Shown here: positions 47,433 through 57,066 of the stretch, in pieces | Position numbering within the stretch: position 1 is the first letter of the stretch | Layout of the letters: each line of letters opens with the position of its first letter | Origin: Streptomyces zingiberis | GTDB lineage: Bacteria > Actinomycetota > Actinomycetes > Streptomycetales > Streptomycetaceae | NCBI RefSeq assembly: GCF_012034935.1 | Contig: NZ_JAATEN010000001.1 | Location: 452,659 to 516,658 of the forward strand | Direction of reading: 5' to 3' | Length of the DNA: 64,000 bases | Notes under the pieces: model-generated | Seen by the model: only the letters and a program-made list of their open reading frames with translations | Told to the model about the DNA's origin: nothing | Databases searched by the model: none | Translations under genes and position numbers: made by a program

Positions 47433-48356
47433 ATGTCCACGGCACCGAAACCGGCCATGCCATCCGTACCGCCCCTGCCGGCCACACCGGCCGAACCGGC
47501 CACCGACCCCGCGGCGTCCGCCGGGCGGGAGCTGCCCGAGGACGGTTCGGAGACCCCGAACCTGGACTTCCAGGGCACCACCCCCTACGAGGACTACGTC
47601 AAGGCCGATGTCCTCACCCACCTCCAGCACCTGCTCTCCGACGACCCGGGTGAGATGGTGTTCCTGGTCACCACGCAGGTGATGGAGTTGTGGTTCACCG
47701 TGATCGTCCACGAGTGGGAGACCGCCGCCGGCGCGCTCCGCCGGGACGACATCCCCACCGCCCTCGCGGCGCTGCGGCGTTCCGAGTACGAGCTGCGCGC
47801 GCTCAACGCCTCCTGGGAGCCGCTGGCGCATCTCACACCCGCCCAGTTCAACGCCTACCGCGGCGCGCTCGGCGAGGGCTCGGGTTTCCAGTCCGCGATG
47901 TACCGGCGGCTGGAGTTCCTGCTCGGCGAGAAGTCCGCGTCGATGCTCGTACCGCACCGCGGCGCGCCCCGCGTCCACGACGAGCTGGCGAAGGCGCTGG
48001 CCGAGCCCAGCCTCTACGACGAGGTGCTGCGGCTGCTCGGCCGGCGCGGGCACGCCGTGCCCGCCGAGGTGCTGGAGCGCGATCTCACCCTGCGGTACGA
48101 GGCGCACCCGGGCGTGGAGGAGGTCTGGGCGCGGGTCTACACCGGCCCCCAGGAGGACGAGCTGGTGCGGCTCGGCGAGGGGCTGACGGAGGTGGCCGAG
48201 CTGGTCTGGCGCTGGAGGAACGACCACCTCGTGGCCACCCGGCGGGCGATGGGCGCCAAGACCGGAACGGGTGGCTCCGCGGGCGTCTCCTGGCTGGAGA
48301 AACGGGCCCGCCGGAATGTCTTCCCCGAGTTGTGGACAGCCCGTAGTCATGTCTGA
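47433..48356 (+). CDS. Tryptophan 2,3-dioxygenase
   Basis: This is a 307-aa protein starting at ATG 47433 with GAGGAGACAG upstream. A Pro/Ala leader of about 30 residues precedes the domain: TPYEDYVKADVLTHLQHLLS, then FLVTTQVMELWFTVIVHEWE (haem-pocket residues), QFNAYRGALGEGSGFQSAMY (substrate-binding Arg) and VWRWRNDHLVATRRAMGAKT (haem His and substrate Thr regions). It opens tryptophan to N-formylkynurenine. It overlaps the kynureninase gene by 8 bp. Confidence 0.95.
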   Translation: MSTAPKPAMPSVPPLPATPAEPATDPAASAGRELPEDGSETPNLDFQGTTPYEDYVKADVLTHLQHLLSDDPGEMVFLVTTQVMELWFTVIVHEWETAAGALRRDDIPTALAALRRSEYELRALNASWEPLAHLTPAQFNAYRGALGEGSGFQSAMYRRLEFLLGEKSASMLVPHRGAPRVHDELAKALAEPSLYDEVLRLLGRRGHAVPAEVLERDLTLRYEAHPGVEEVWARVYTGPQEDELVRLGEGLTEVAELVWRWRNDHLVATRRAMGAKTGTGGSAGVSWLEKRARRNVFPELWTARSHV

Positions 48357-50001
48357 GCACGCGGCGCGCGAGGCGCGCACTTCCCCGAACCCGCCCGGAG
48401 CCGTACCGGCTGGGCCGCCCGTACCGGCCGGGTCACCGGCCGCTCCCGTGCCGTCTCCGGCCGGGGAGCACCCGGGCCCGTCCCTCGCGGAGCGGGCCGC
48501 GCGGCTGGACGCGGCGGACCCGCTCGCCGGTCACCGCGCGCGCTTCCGCCTGGATCCGCCCTCCGCGACGGACGCCGCCGTCTACCTGGACGGCAACTCC
48601 CTCGGGGCGCTCCCCACCGGCGTACCGGCCCGGCTCGCCGAGGTGGTCGAGCACGAGTGGGGGCGGCTGCGGATCCGCTCCTGGACGGAGGCCGGCTGGT
48701 GGGAGGCGCCGCAGCGGATCGGCGACCGGATCGCCCCGCTCGTCGGCGCGGCACCCGGCCAGATCGTGGTCTCCGACTCCACCAGCGTCAATCTCTTCAA
48801 GGCACTGGTGGCGGCGGTGCGCATCGCGCGGCAGGGCGACCCCGGTGTGCTCGGCGGCCCGGGCACGGGCCCCGGCGCCCCGGCCGTGCCTCCGCGCGAG
48901 CCCGCCGCCGACGGGCCGCTGGCCCGTTCCGGTGCCCTCGCCGACCCGGCGCACCCGGCGCACGCGGCGCACGCGGCGGTTCCGGGGGACCCGGCGGGAC
49001 CGGCGGGTCCGGCTGCCGAAGCCCCGGCCGGCGGAGGAACGGCGGACGGGGGAACGGCCGGCGCGGACACGGCTCCGCCGGTCCGGGACGAGGTGCTGGT
49101 CGACGCGGAGACCTTCCCCACCGACGGCTACATCGCCGAGTCCGCCGCGCGGCTGACGGGGTGCCGTATCCGGGCCGTACCGGCCGCCGAGATCGGCGCG
49201 GCCTGCGGCCCGCGCACGGCGGTGGCGCTCGTCAACCACGTCGACTACCGCACCGGGCGGCTGCACGACCTGCCCGGCACCACGGCCGCCGCCCACGCGG
49301 CGGGGGCCCTGGTGGTGTGGGACCTCTGCCACAGCGCGGGCGCCCTGCCCGTCGGGCTCGACGAGCACGGGGTGGACCTGGCGGTCGGCTGCACCTACAA
49401 GTACCTCAACGGCGGGCCCGGTTCCCCGGCCTTCCTCTATGTGCGCCGGGAGCACCAGCCGCGGTTCGACTCACCGCTGCCCGGCTGGAACTCGCACGCC
49501 GACCCGTTCGGCATGACCCCCTCCTACGCCCCGTCCGACGGGGCCGTCCGCGGCCGGGTCGGCACGCCCGACATCCTGTCGATGCTGGCGCTGGAGGCGG
49601 CGCTGGAGGTGTGGGACGGCGTCCCGGTGACGGAGGTCCGGGCCAAGAGCCTGGCGCTCACGGACTTCTTCCTGGAGTGCGTGGCCGCCTATGTGCCCGA
49701 GGGGCGCGTGGAGAGCGTGACGCCCACCGCGCACGCGGAGCGCGGCAGCCAGGTCGCGCTGCGCTGCGAGGACGCGGACGAGGTGATGCGGGAGCTGATC
49801 GCCCGCGGGGTCGTCGGTGACTTCCGCCGCCCCGATGTGCTGCGCTTCGGCTTCACGCCCCTCTACGTGGGCTTCGCGGACGCCGAGCGGGCGGCGCGGG
49901 TCCTGGCGGAGGTCCTGGCCGCGGGACCGGGCGGTACCGCGCCGGGGTCACCGGCGGGTTCTTCGCCGGGCTCCTCCGAGGGGCCGGGGAGCGCGGTGTG
50001 A
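48349..50001 (+). CDS. kynU: Kynureninase with internal low-complexity insert
   Basis: This is a 550-aa protein starting at ATG 48349, overlapping the dioxygenase. The PLP fold is complete: AAVYLDGNSLGALPTGVPAR at the start, VVSDSTSVNLFKALVAAVRI, DEVLVDAETFPTDGYIAESA, VVWDLCHSAGALPVGL (Asp for the pyridine N) and TYKYLNGGPGSPAFLYVRRE with PLP Lys K351. The usual length is about 400-420; the excess is an 80-residue Ala/Pro/Gly insert (about residues 163-245) between the PLP-phosphate strand and the next strand, plus a 60-residue leader. It cleaves kynurenine to anthranilate and alanine. Confidence 0.94.
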   Translation: MSEHAAREARTSPNPPGAVPAGPPVPAGSPAAPVPSPAGEHPGPSLAERAARLDAADPLAGHRARFRLDPPSATDAAVYLDGNSLGALPTGVPARLAEVVEHEWGRLRIRSWTEAGWWEAPQRIGDRIAPLVGAAPGQIVVSDSTSVNLFKALVAAVRIARQGDPGVLGGPGTGPGAPAVPPREPAADGPLARSGALADPAHPAHAAHAAVPGDPAGPAGPAAEAPAGGGTADGGTAGADTAPPVRDEVLVDAETFPTDGYIAESAARLTGCRIRAVPAAEIGAACGPRTAVALVNHVDYRTGRLHDLPGTTAAAHAAGALVVWDLCHSAGALPVGLDEHGVDLAVGCTYKYLNGGPGSPAFLYVRREHQPRFDSPLPGWNSHADPFGMTPSYAPSDGAVRGRVGTPDILSMLALEAALEVWDGVPVTEVRAKSLALTDFFLECVAAYVPEGRVESVTPTAHAERGSQVALRCEDADEVMRELIARGVVGDFRRPDVLRFGFTPLYVGFADAERAARVLAEVLAAGPGGTAPGSPAGSSPGSSEGPGSAV

Positions 50002-51110
50002 CCACGGCCGACGGCCCCGGCGGGCACCCGGCGCCCGCCGGGGCCGTCCCGGCCGGTGGCGGGAACGGCGCCCCGGTCGATCCACGTGCCTCATCTGGTC
50101 CCCCCGGCCCGGCCACCCCACCTGCCCCACCTGCCCCACCCGGCCCGGCCGCCCGGCTCCGGACCGGTCGTGCGGAAGGTGACGGCGCGTCCGGGCCGCC
50201 GGAAGACGCGCGGCCCGCCGCCGCCGAGGCGGAGGAGGCCGCGCTGCTGGCGCTCGCGCCGTGCCCGGCGCGGCGCACCGTCCGCTACGGCCCGCATCCC
50301 GCGCAGGTGATCGACTACCACCTGCCGGAGGGCGCCCCCGAGGTGCGGGTGACCGTCCTGCACGGCGGTTTCTGGCGCGAGGCGTACGACCGGACGCATC
50401 TGTCGCCGTTCGCCGCCGCGCTGGCCCGGCACGGCGCGGCCGTGGCACTGGCCGAGTACCGGCGGGTCGGCGGGGGTGGCGGCTGGCCCGCCACCTTCGC
50501 GGACGCGGCCCGGGTGGCCGCCGTGGCCTGGGACGACGAGGGCGCCGGGACCACGGGCGGCGAGCACGTGCTGCTCGGGCACTCCGCGGGCGGGCACCTG
50601 GCGCTGTGGGCCGTGGCGGGCCGGGCGCCCGACGCGGACCAGGCGTCCCCACCGGACCGGCCGCCGGTTCCGGGCCCGGCGTCCGGTCCGGCCGGGCGGC
50701 CCGGCCCGGACCGGGTGGTGGCCGTCGCGCCCGTGGCCGACCTCGGGCGCGCCGCCGAACTGGGGCTCAGCGGGGGCGCCGTGACGGAGCTGCTGGGCGG
50801 ACCCGGTGCCCCGGAGGGCCGGGTGCGCGAACTGCTGCCGCTCGCCGACCCGTCCTCGCTGCCGCCCCCGGCCGTGCCGGTGAGCGTGCTCCACGGCGCG
50901 GCCGATCCCGATGTGCCCGTCGGGCTGTCGCGGCGCTACACGGCGGCGATGCGGCGGGCCGGGGCGCGGGTGGAGCTGCGGGAGCGGCCCGGCGGCGGGC
51001 ACTACGCGGCGCTCACGCCGGGGACCGCCGCCTTCCGCGAGCTGCTGGACGTGGTGTTCGGCGGGCCGCCCGGAGCGTCTGCCGGGCGGCCCGGCGGCGT
51101 ACGCGGCTGA
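49998..51110 (+). CDS. Alpha/beta hydrolase, kynurenine formamidase-like
   Basis: This is a 370-aa protein starting at GTG 49998 (overlap with kynU). After a disordered leader of about 75 residues the hydrolase begins; VTVLHGGFWREAYDRTHLSP contains the HGG(F/Y)W oxyanion motif of arylformamidases. The nucleophile is in LLGHSAGGHLALWAVAG, the acid Asp in SVLHGAADPDVPVGL and the base His in ERPGGGHYAALTPG. Sitting in an operon with the dioxygenase and kynureninase, it is best read as the N-formylkynurenine formamidase of the pathway. An Ala/Pro insert follows the nucleophile. Confidence 0.88.
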   Translation: MTTADGPGGHPAPAGAVPAGGGNGAPVDPRASSGPPGPATPPAPPAPPGPAARLRTGRAEGDGASGPPEDARPAAAEAEEAALLALAPCPARRTVRYGPHPAQVIDYHLPEGAPEVRVTVLHGGFWREAYDRTHLSPFAAALARHGAAVALAEYRRVGGGGGWPATFADAARVAAVAWDDEGAGTTGGEHVLLGHSAGGHLALWAVAGRAPDADQASPPDRPPVPGPASGPAGRPGPDRVVAVAPVADLGRAAELGLSGGAVTELLGGPGAPEGRVRELLPLADPSSLPPPAVPVSVLHGAADPDVPVGLSRRYTAAMRRAGARVELRERPGGGHYAALTPGTAAFRELLDVVFGGPPGASAGRPGGVRG

Positions 51111-51121
51111 GCGCGCGGGCG

Positions 51122-51238
51122 GCGGGCGCGTGCGGACGCGGCGCGCACCGCCCGCCGCTCCCGGGCGCGTGAGGATGCGGCGCCCGCCGCCCGCCACCCC
51201 CGGGCGCGTGAGGATGCGGCGCCCGCCGCCCGCCGTCC
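51122..51238. repeat. Three tandem 39-bp repeats after the kynurenine operon
   Basis: There are three copies of a 39-bp unit with core CCGGGCGCGTGAGGATGCGG (51122, 51161, 51200). The last two are nearly identical and the first has diverged. The tract starts 11 bp after the hydrolase stop. It may act as terminator or be neutral. Confidence 0.85.
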
Positions 51239-51383
51239 CGTGCGCGGCCCCTCCGCGCCCGGCGGCCCACCGCCCCACCGCCCCCGCGCCCGCCGTCCCG
51301 CCCCCGTCGCGCCGCCGTCCCGGCGGGCCCCGTGGACCGCCCGCGTCAGCCTCAAGTCGTAGTGCGGAAAGTCCTCATGGACG

Positions 51384-53318
51384 GTGACGACGTCCAGGCG
51401 CCGGATGCGTAGCGTGCTCCGGGTGAACGATTCGACGCGGCCGGTCCAGACGCCGGCGCCCTCCGCCTGGCCCGAATCCCGTTTCTTCCAGGAGCTCTGG
51501 CACTCCTACAAGGAGGGCCTGCTCACCGACGTGTGGGCGTATCGTCCCCTGCCGCCCGGGGGCACGTCCCGGCGGCGCGGGTGGCTGGGGACGGCATGGC
51601 GCGGCGCACGATGGCTGCCGCACGCGACCGTGTCCGTGTACGCCTTCTTCCTGCTGGTGGCGGACTCCTCGGCGTCCTACCTGTCGGGTTTTCCGCTGCT
51701 GGTGGCCGCGGTCCAGGTGGCGCCGCTGCTCCTCGCGCTGTCCCGGCCGCTGGGCGCCTGGTGGGTGTCGCTGGGGGTGACCTGCTTCCTGTTCATGGCC
51801 CGGGACTGGATCGGGCCGGGCTTCCTGGCGCTTCCCGTGGTCATGATCCTCGTGGCGCTGCGTTCCCGGCCCCGGGTGGCCGTCGAGATGTGGGTGACGG
51901 CGATGGCGGCGCTGACGCTGATCACCCTGCTGGGTCTGGGGCGGGACGGCTACGTCGTCCTGCCGTTCGCGTTCTTCACCGCCTGTGCGCTGGGCACGGT
52001 GATGGCGCTGCGCGGCTGGTCGCTGGCGCGCGGCCGGGTCGAGGAGCAGGAGACACTGGTCGCCGACGTCCGCGGCCGCCACACCGTGCTGGAGGAGCGC
52101 GCCCGGATCGCCCGCGAGTTGCACGACGTGGTGGCGCACCACATGTCGGTGATCGCCATTCAGGCGGAGGCGGCGCCGTACCGGGTGGCGAATCCCCCGG
52201 AGGAACTGACCCGCAGCTTCGGCACCATCCGGCAGAGCGCGGTGGAGGCGCTCTCCGAACTGCGCCGGGTGCTGGGCGTCCTGCGGTACGAGGGCGCGGA
52301 CTCCCTCGGCGTACCGGACGCGCCGCAGCCGGACCTCTCCCGGCTGGACGAACTCATCCAGGGCGTGCGGGAGGTGGGCCTGGAGGTGGAGATCCTGCGG
52401 ATGGGCTCGCAGCGGCCCCTGCCGCAGGGGGTCGAGCTGTCCGCGTACCGCATCGTGCAGGAGGCGCTGAGCAACGCGCTGCGCCACGCGCCGGGGTCCC
52501 GGGTGCGGGTGGAACTGGCGTACGTCCTCACCGGGCTGGGCCTGCGCGTCGTCAACACCGAGCCGGGGTCGCCCGCGCCGCCCTCGCCCGGGGTGGGCCA
52601 CGGGGTGACGGGGATGCGGGAGCGCGCCGTGATGCTCGGCGGAGAGCTGACCGCCGGGCCGACCGAGGACGGCGGGTACGAGGTGACGGCGTTCCTGCCC
52701 GCGGCCCCGGTCACCGAGGAGGAAGCGGAGGCCGAGGCGGGAGCGGCGCCGGGCGGGGAACGGTACGAGGCGCCCACCCGCGGCGGGCGGCGCGCGGAAC
52801 CGGCCGACGCGCCGCCTCGCGGGGCGGGGTGGCGGAGCGCGACGACCGGGGCATCCGTGGACGGTGGGGGGAGCGCCCGGCGGGCCGGGGTGCCCGAGTC
52901 GCCGGTGGGCTCGTCACCGGGGGCGCCGGTCGATCTGGCGAAAGACGGTGGGCACGCCGGCCCCGGCCGTCCCTCCCCCGGCCCGCCCCGGACGGGCGGG
53001 TCGGCCACGGCGGAGGTGACGGACGTGACGGACGCGGCGGGTGCGGCGGACTCGGTAAGGGCGAGGGAGGTGACGGAGGCGGTGGACGCCAGGAGCAGGG
53101 CGGAGAAGGCGGAGAAGGCGGAGAAGCCAGGCGCGGCCGACCCGGGGAACGCGGCGGACGCGACGGGGGCGAGGGACGCGGCTCCCCCAACGGACGCGGC
53201 CCGCGCGGCGGATGCGGCCCCCGCGACGGACGCCGCCCGCGCGGCGGATGCGGCCCCCGCGACGGACGCGAACCCCCGGGCGGCCGGTCCGTCCCGCCCG
53301 GCGGGGGACCGCCCGTGA
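51384..53318 (+). CDS. Sensor histidine kinase (NarL-type, HisKA_3) with long tail
   Basis: This is a 644-aa protein if it starts at GTG 51384; ATG 51405 and GTG 51423 are alternatives. Four to five membrane helices lie between about 65 and 215. The phospho-acceptor box is ERARIARELHDVVAHHMSVI (first His), then LSELRRVLGVLR, and the HATPase part has YRIVQEALSNALRHAPGSRV and GHGVTGMRERAVMLGGEL. From about residue 445 on, 200 residues are an Ala/Asp/Gly/Pro-rich tail with tandem DAARAADAAPAT units. It overlaps its response regulator by 4 bp. The signal is unknown. Confidence 0.93.
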   Translation: MTTSRRRMRSVLRVNDSTRPVQTPAPSAWPESRFFQELWHSYKEGLLTDVWAYRPLPPGGTSRRRGWLGTAWRGARWLPHATVSVYAFFLLVADSSASYLSGFPLLVAAVQVAPLLLALSRPLGAWWVSLGVTCFLFMARDWIGPGFLALPVVMILVALRSRPRVAVEMWVTAMAALTLITLLGLGRDGYVVLPFAFFTACALGTVMALRGWSLARGRVEEQETLVADVRGRHTVLEERARIARELHDVVAHHMSVIAIQAEAAPYRVANPPEELTRSFGTIRQSAVEALSELRRVLGVLRYEGADSLGVPDAPQPDLSRLDELIQGVREVGLEVEILRMGSQRPLPQGVELSAYRIVQEALSNALRHAPGSRVRVELAYVLTGLGLRVVNTEPGSPAPPSPGVGHGVTGMRERAVMLGGELTAGPTEDGGYEVTAFLPAAPVTEEEAEAEAGAAPGGERYEAPTRGGRRAEPADAPPRGAGWRSATTGASVDGGGSARRAGVPESPVGSSPGAPVDLAKDGGHAGPGRPSPGPPRTGGSATAEVTDVTDAAGAADSVRAREVTEAVDARSRAEKAEKAEKPGAADPGNAADATGARDAAPPTDAARAADAAPATDAARAADAAPATDANPRAAGPSRPAGDRP

Positions 53319-54058
53319 GCGCCCCGGGCCCCACCCCGGCCCCCATCCCCGCTCCCGCCCCCGGCGCTCCGGAGGAACCGGACGGCCCCATCCGGGTCCT
53401 GATCGCCGACGACCAGGCGATGGTCCGCGAGGGCTTCTCCGTCCTCCTCGGGGCCCAGCCCGGCATCGAGGTCGTCGGCGAGGCGCTGGACGGCGCGCAG
53501 GCCGCGGCGCGCGCGGCCGAACTCCGCCCCGACGTCGTCCTGATGGACATCCGGATGCCCGGCACCAACGGGCTGGAGGCCACCCGCCGGATCACCGCCG
53601 CGCGGGAGGAGGGCGGCCGTCCTCGGGTGCTGATCCTCACCACCTTCGACCTCGACGAGTATGTCTACGAGGCGCTCCGCGCCGGGGCCAGCGGCTTTCT
53701 GCTCAAGGACGCCTCGGCGCGCCAACTGGCGGACGCGGTGCGGGTCGTGGCCGCGGGTGAGGCGCTGCTCGCGCCGACGGTCACCCGGCGGCTGCTCGCG
53801 GAGTTCACCCGGCTCGGCGCCCCCCGCGCCCCGCGCATGGACCGCATCCGGGATCTCACCGAGCGCGAGACGGAGGTCCTGGCCCTGATCGCCCAGGGAC
53901 TCTCCAACGGTGAGATCGCGGCGGGGCTGACGGTGTCGGAGGCGACGGTGAAGACCCACGTCAGCCGGATCCTGGTGAAGCTGGGGCTGCGCGACCGCAC
54001 CCAGGCGGCCGTGTTCGCCTACGAGATCGGGCTGATCACCCCGGGCGGCCGCGGCTGA
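53315..54058 (+). CDS. Response regulator, NarL/FixJ family
   Basis: This is a 247-aa protein starting at GTG 53315, overlapping the kinase stop. A Pro-rich leader of about 25 residues precedes the receiver domain (PIRVLIADDQAMVREGFSVL), with the phospho-Asp in VVLMDIRMPGTNGLE and Lys in SGFLLKDASARQLAD. A LuxR-type helix-turn-helix follows, LTERETEVLALIAQGLSNGE then VSEATVKTHVSRILVKLGL. It is the partner of the kinase encoded just before. The nearest likely target by position is the ABC exporter downstream, as seen in many Streptomyces kinase-regulator-exporter sets. Confidence 0.95.
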   Translation: MSAPGPTPAPIPAPAPGAPEEPDGPIRVLIADDQAMVREGFSVLLGAQPGIEVVGEALDGAQAAARAAELRPDVVLMDIRMPGTNGLEATRRITAAREEGGRPRVLILTTFDLDEYVYEALRAGASGFLLKDASARQLADAVRVVAAGEALLAPTVTRRLLAEFTRLGAPRAPRMDRIRDLTERETEVLALIAQGLSNGEIAAGLTVSEATVKTHVSRILVKLGLRDRTQAAVFAYEIGLITPGGRG

Positions 54059-54197
54059 CCCGGGCCGGTGACCGGGCGGCCCGGCCCGGAATGTCCACAG
54101 GCTGTGGACGGCGAACGGCGAACGGCGGCCGGCGCGACGGCGGCCGGGCGACGAGGCGCCCGACGCGCCGGCCGGCCGGCCGCCCCCGCTCATCCCG

Positions 54198-55862
54198 TCA
54201 CGAGGTCTCCAGGTCCCGCCGGCGGAATCCGGCCAGCCCGAACCACACCAGACCCGCCGCCAGCGCCGTCAGGACGAGCAGCGGGGTCCACTCCAGTTCG
54301 GCCGCCGGCAGCCGGGGCACGTGCCCGAACGGGGAGAGGTTGTTCAGCCAGTGCGGGAACCGCAGCAGCTGGCCGAGGTAACCGACGGCGAAGGAGTACA
54401 CGGGCACCAGCCACACCAGCCCGGTCTGCCGTGGCAGCCGGCCGAACAGGGCCACCGCGCAGCCGAGGGTGAACCACAGCGCCGGCGCGTAGGCGAGCGC
54501 GGCCCCGGCCAGTTTCCACACCAGCGAGCCGTCCCCGGTCGCCACGGCCCCCGCGGCGCCGAACCCGAGTCCGGCCACGAGCAGCAGCAGCGTCCCACCG
54601 GCCGCGCCGACGGTCACATGAGCGAGTACCCAGCGGTCCCGGGAGAGCCCGGTGGCGAGCAGCGCTTCGGCGCGCCCGGCGCTCTCCTCGGCGCGGGGCC
54701 GCAGGGCGGCCATCGCCACCTGGACCGCGGCCACGATCGCGAGCACCAGCATCACCATCGAGGCGAAGGCCTCGGTGACGGTGGTCCCGCCCAGCGCCTC
54801 CAGGGTGCGCCGGTACTCCTCCAGACTCCCCAGCAGGTCCTCGACGTCGCCGAGGAGCGACCCGTACATCACGCCCAGCACGAGGAGCCCGGCGCCGAAC
54901 CCCAGCAGCATGCCCCGGTGCAGCCGGAGGGCGAAGCCGGCGGGGCGGGTGAGCGCCCACGAGGCCGACCGGCGCCCCTGGCGGGCCGGGCGCAGCCCCG
55001 CTCCGACATCCCGCCGGGTACTCAGCGGGAAGGCCACCGCCGAGACGGCCGCGGCGAAGGCGAGCGACAGCAGGATCGGCCACCACCGGTTGTCGACGAA
55101 GGCGTAGGTCCGCTGGGCCCAGCCGATCGGGGAGAGCCAGGAGAGCGTCCCGTCGCCGACGTCGCCGGTGGCGCGCAGGGCGTACGCGAGTCCGATCACG
55201 GCCAGGGCCATGCCGGAGGCGCCCCGGGCGTGCGCGGTGGTCTGGACGGTGACGGCCGCGACGGCGGCGAAGGCGATGCCCACCCCGGCGTGCGCGAAGC
55301 CGTAGACGAGAGCGCCGGCGAGGCCGGCGGAGCCGGCGCCCTGGGCGGCCAGCGAGCCGGCGATCAGCAGCGCCAGCCCCACGTTGGCGGCGGCGGCCAC
55401 CGCCAGCGCGGCGGCGAGCTGCGCGTGGCGGCCGACGACGGCGGAGCGGAGCAGCTCGGCGCGGCCGGTCTCCTCCTCGGCGCGGGTGTGCCGGGTGACG
55501 ATCAGCACGCTCATCAGGCCGACCAGGAGGGCCGTGAAGCCGAGCATCTGGTGGCTCAGCATCGAGCCGACGGTGTAGTCGGACAGGTAGTGGCGCGGCC
55601 CGGAGGTGGCGATGGCGGCGGGGCTGCCCGCGGTCCGGGCGGCGGACGCGCGCCCCTCGGCGGTGTCGTAGAGATCGGCGAGCGACCGGAGGGTCAGGGC
55701 GGACGCCAGCGTCAGCGAGATCAGCCACACCGGGAGGCGGATCCGGTCGCGGCGCAGGCCGAAACGGATCAGGACGCCCGCCCCGGCGAGGGCGGACACG
55801 CGGGTGGCGGGCCGCCGTGGCGCCGGCGGCGCGGCGGGCGCGGGGACGGTGGTGGAGCTCAT
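54198..55862 (-). CDS. ABC exporter permease subunit
   Basis: This is a 554-aa protein starting at ATG 55862, which overlaps the ATPase stop. Two halves of about six membrane helices each follow the pattern of Tet(V)/YhgE-type antibiotic exporters: [20 protein letters not shown] at the start, [20 protein letters not shown], then [20 protein letters not shown], and in the second half [20 protein letters not shown]. The repeated AEE-(T/S)-(A)GR-AE-LL motif shows internal duplication. The protein ends [20 protein letters not shown]. It likely exports drugs or lipids. Confidence 0.92.
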   Translation of the reverse strand: MSSTTVPAPAAPPAPRRPATRVSALAGAGVLIRFGLRRDRIRLPVWLISLTLASALTLRSLADLYDTAEGRASAARTAGSPAAIATSGPRHYLSDYTVGSMLSHQMLGFTALLVGLMSVLIVTRHTRAEEETGRAELLRSAVVGRHAQLAAALAVAAAANVGLALLIAGSLAAQGAGSAGLAGALVYGFAHAGVGIAFAAVAAVTVQTTAHARGASGMALAVIGLAYALRATGDVGDGTLSWLSPIGWAQRTYAFVDNRWWPILLSLAFAAAVSAVAFPLSTRRDVGAGLRPARQGRRSASWALTRPAGFALRLHRGMLLGFGAGLLVLGVMYGSLLGDVEDLLGSLEEYRRTLEALGGTTVTEAFASMVMLVLAIVAAVQVAMAALRPRAEESAGRAEALLATGLSRDRWVLAHVTVGAAGGTLLLLVAGLGFGAAGAVATGDGSLVWKLAGAALAYAPALWFTLGCAVALFGRLPRQTGLVWLVPVYSFAVGYLGQLLRFPHWLNNLSPFGHVPRLPAAELEWTPLLVLTALAAGLVWFGLAGFRRRDLETS

Positions 55863-56935
55863 CGGGTGGCTCCGCCCGTGGGACCCTGCGCGGCTCCGCC
55901 CGCGGTGGCTTCCCGGGGCGCACCACCGGGCTCGCCGGCGGGCGCACCACCGGGCTCGCCGTCCGGCCCACCGTCCGGTCCACCGCCCGCCCCGCCGGTG
56001 GGACCGTCGCCCATGTCGTCGTCCGCCGCCGCGTGGTGCCCGTGCGCGGCGAGCTCGTCGCCGTAATGACGGAGCATCAGCTCCTCCAGGGTCGGCGGAT
56101 GGCTGGTCAGGGCGCGGATGCCGAACGCGCCCAGGGCGCGGAGGGCGCCGTCCAGATGCGTCCCGTCGACGGTGAAGTGCACCCGGTCGCCGTCCACGCG
56201 AGGCCCGTGCACCCCGGGCAACCCGTCGAGCCCGGTGACGGGGCGTGCGGTCCGGGCCTCCACGGTGGTGCGGGTGAGGTGGCGCATCCCGGCGAGCGTC
56301 CCGGACTGCACGGTCCGGCCCTGCCGGATGATGCTCACGCGGTCGCACAACTTCTCGACCTGGGCGAGGATGTGACTGGAGAGCAGCACCGTGCGGCCCG
56401 CCTCCTTGGCCTGGGTGACGACGTCCTGGAAGACCACCTCCATGAGGGGGTCGAGGCCGGCCGTCGGCTCGTCCAGCAGCAGGAGTTCCGCGTCCGAGGC
56501 GAGGGCGGCCACGATGGCGACCTTCTGCCGGTTGCCCTTGGAGTAGGCCCGGCCCTTCTTGGTCGGGTCGAGGTCGAAGCGTTCGACGAGTTCGTCCCGG
56601 CGCCGGCGGTCCAGGCCGCCGCGCAACCGCGCGAGCAGGTCGATGGCCTCGCCCCCGGTGAGGTTCGGCCACAGCTCCACGTCCCCCGGGACGTAGGCGA
56701 GGCGGCGGTGCAGTGCGACGGCGTCCTTCCAGGGGTCACCGCCCAGCATCCGGGCGCTGCCGCCGTCCGCGCGCACCAGGCCCAGCAGCACCCGGATCGT
56801 GGTGGACTTCCCGGCGCCGTTCGGCCCGAGGAAACCGTGCACCTCCCCCGTCCCGACGGTGAGGTCGAGGCCGTCGAGCGCGCGGGTCCGGCCGAACGAC
56901 TTGCGGAGGCCGGTGACATCGATTGCCGTGGTCAT
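55859..56935 (-). CDS. ABC exporter ATP-binding subunit
   Basis: This is a 358-aa protein starting at ATG 56935. Walker A is [20 protein letters not shown] (about residue 36), the signature [20 protein letters not shown] (the LSGGQ is SKGNRQ, as usual in this drug-resistance subfamily) and Walker [17 protein letters not shown]. The switch His is in [12 protein letters not shown]. After the nucleotide-binding part a DUF4162-like regulatory domain ends with [18 protein letters not shown] 40-residue Gly/Pro/Asp tail closes it. The partner permease overlaps by 4 bp. It is divergent from the MarR-like gene. Confidence 0.94.
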   Translation of the reverse strand: MTTAIDVTGLRKSFGRTRALDGLDLTVGTGEVHGFLGPNGAGKSTTIRVLLGLVRADGGSARMLGGDPWKDAVALHRRLAYVPGDVELWPNLTGGEAIDLLARLRGGLDRRRRDELVERFDLDPTKKGRAYSKGNRQKVAIVAALASDAELLLLDEPTAGLDPLMEVVFQDVVTQAKEAGRTVLLSSHILAQVEKLCDRVSIIRQGRTVQSGTLAGMRHLTRTTVEARTARPVTGLDGLPGVHGPRVDGDRVHFTVDGTHLDGALRALGAFGIRALTSHPPTLEELMLRHYGDELAAHGHHAAADDDMGDGPTGGAGGGPDGGPDGEPGGAPAGEPGGAPREATAGGAAQGPTGGATR

Positions 56936-57066
56936 GTTCTCAACGTACGTATACTTCAGAAATTTGTGAAGTTAAGGAACCGTATAGGCTCGGCCGCGAT
57001 TCCACGATCAAGGCCTGGCCCCACGCGCGAGGCACCATCCGATGATCAAGGGGAGTGGCAGGGGAC

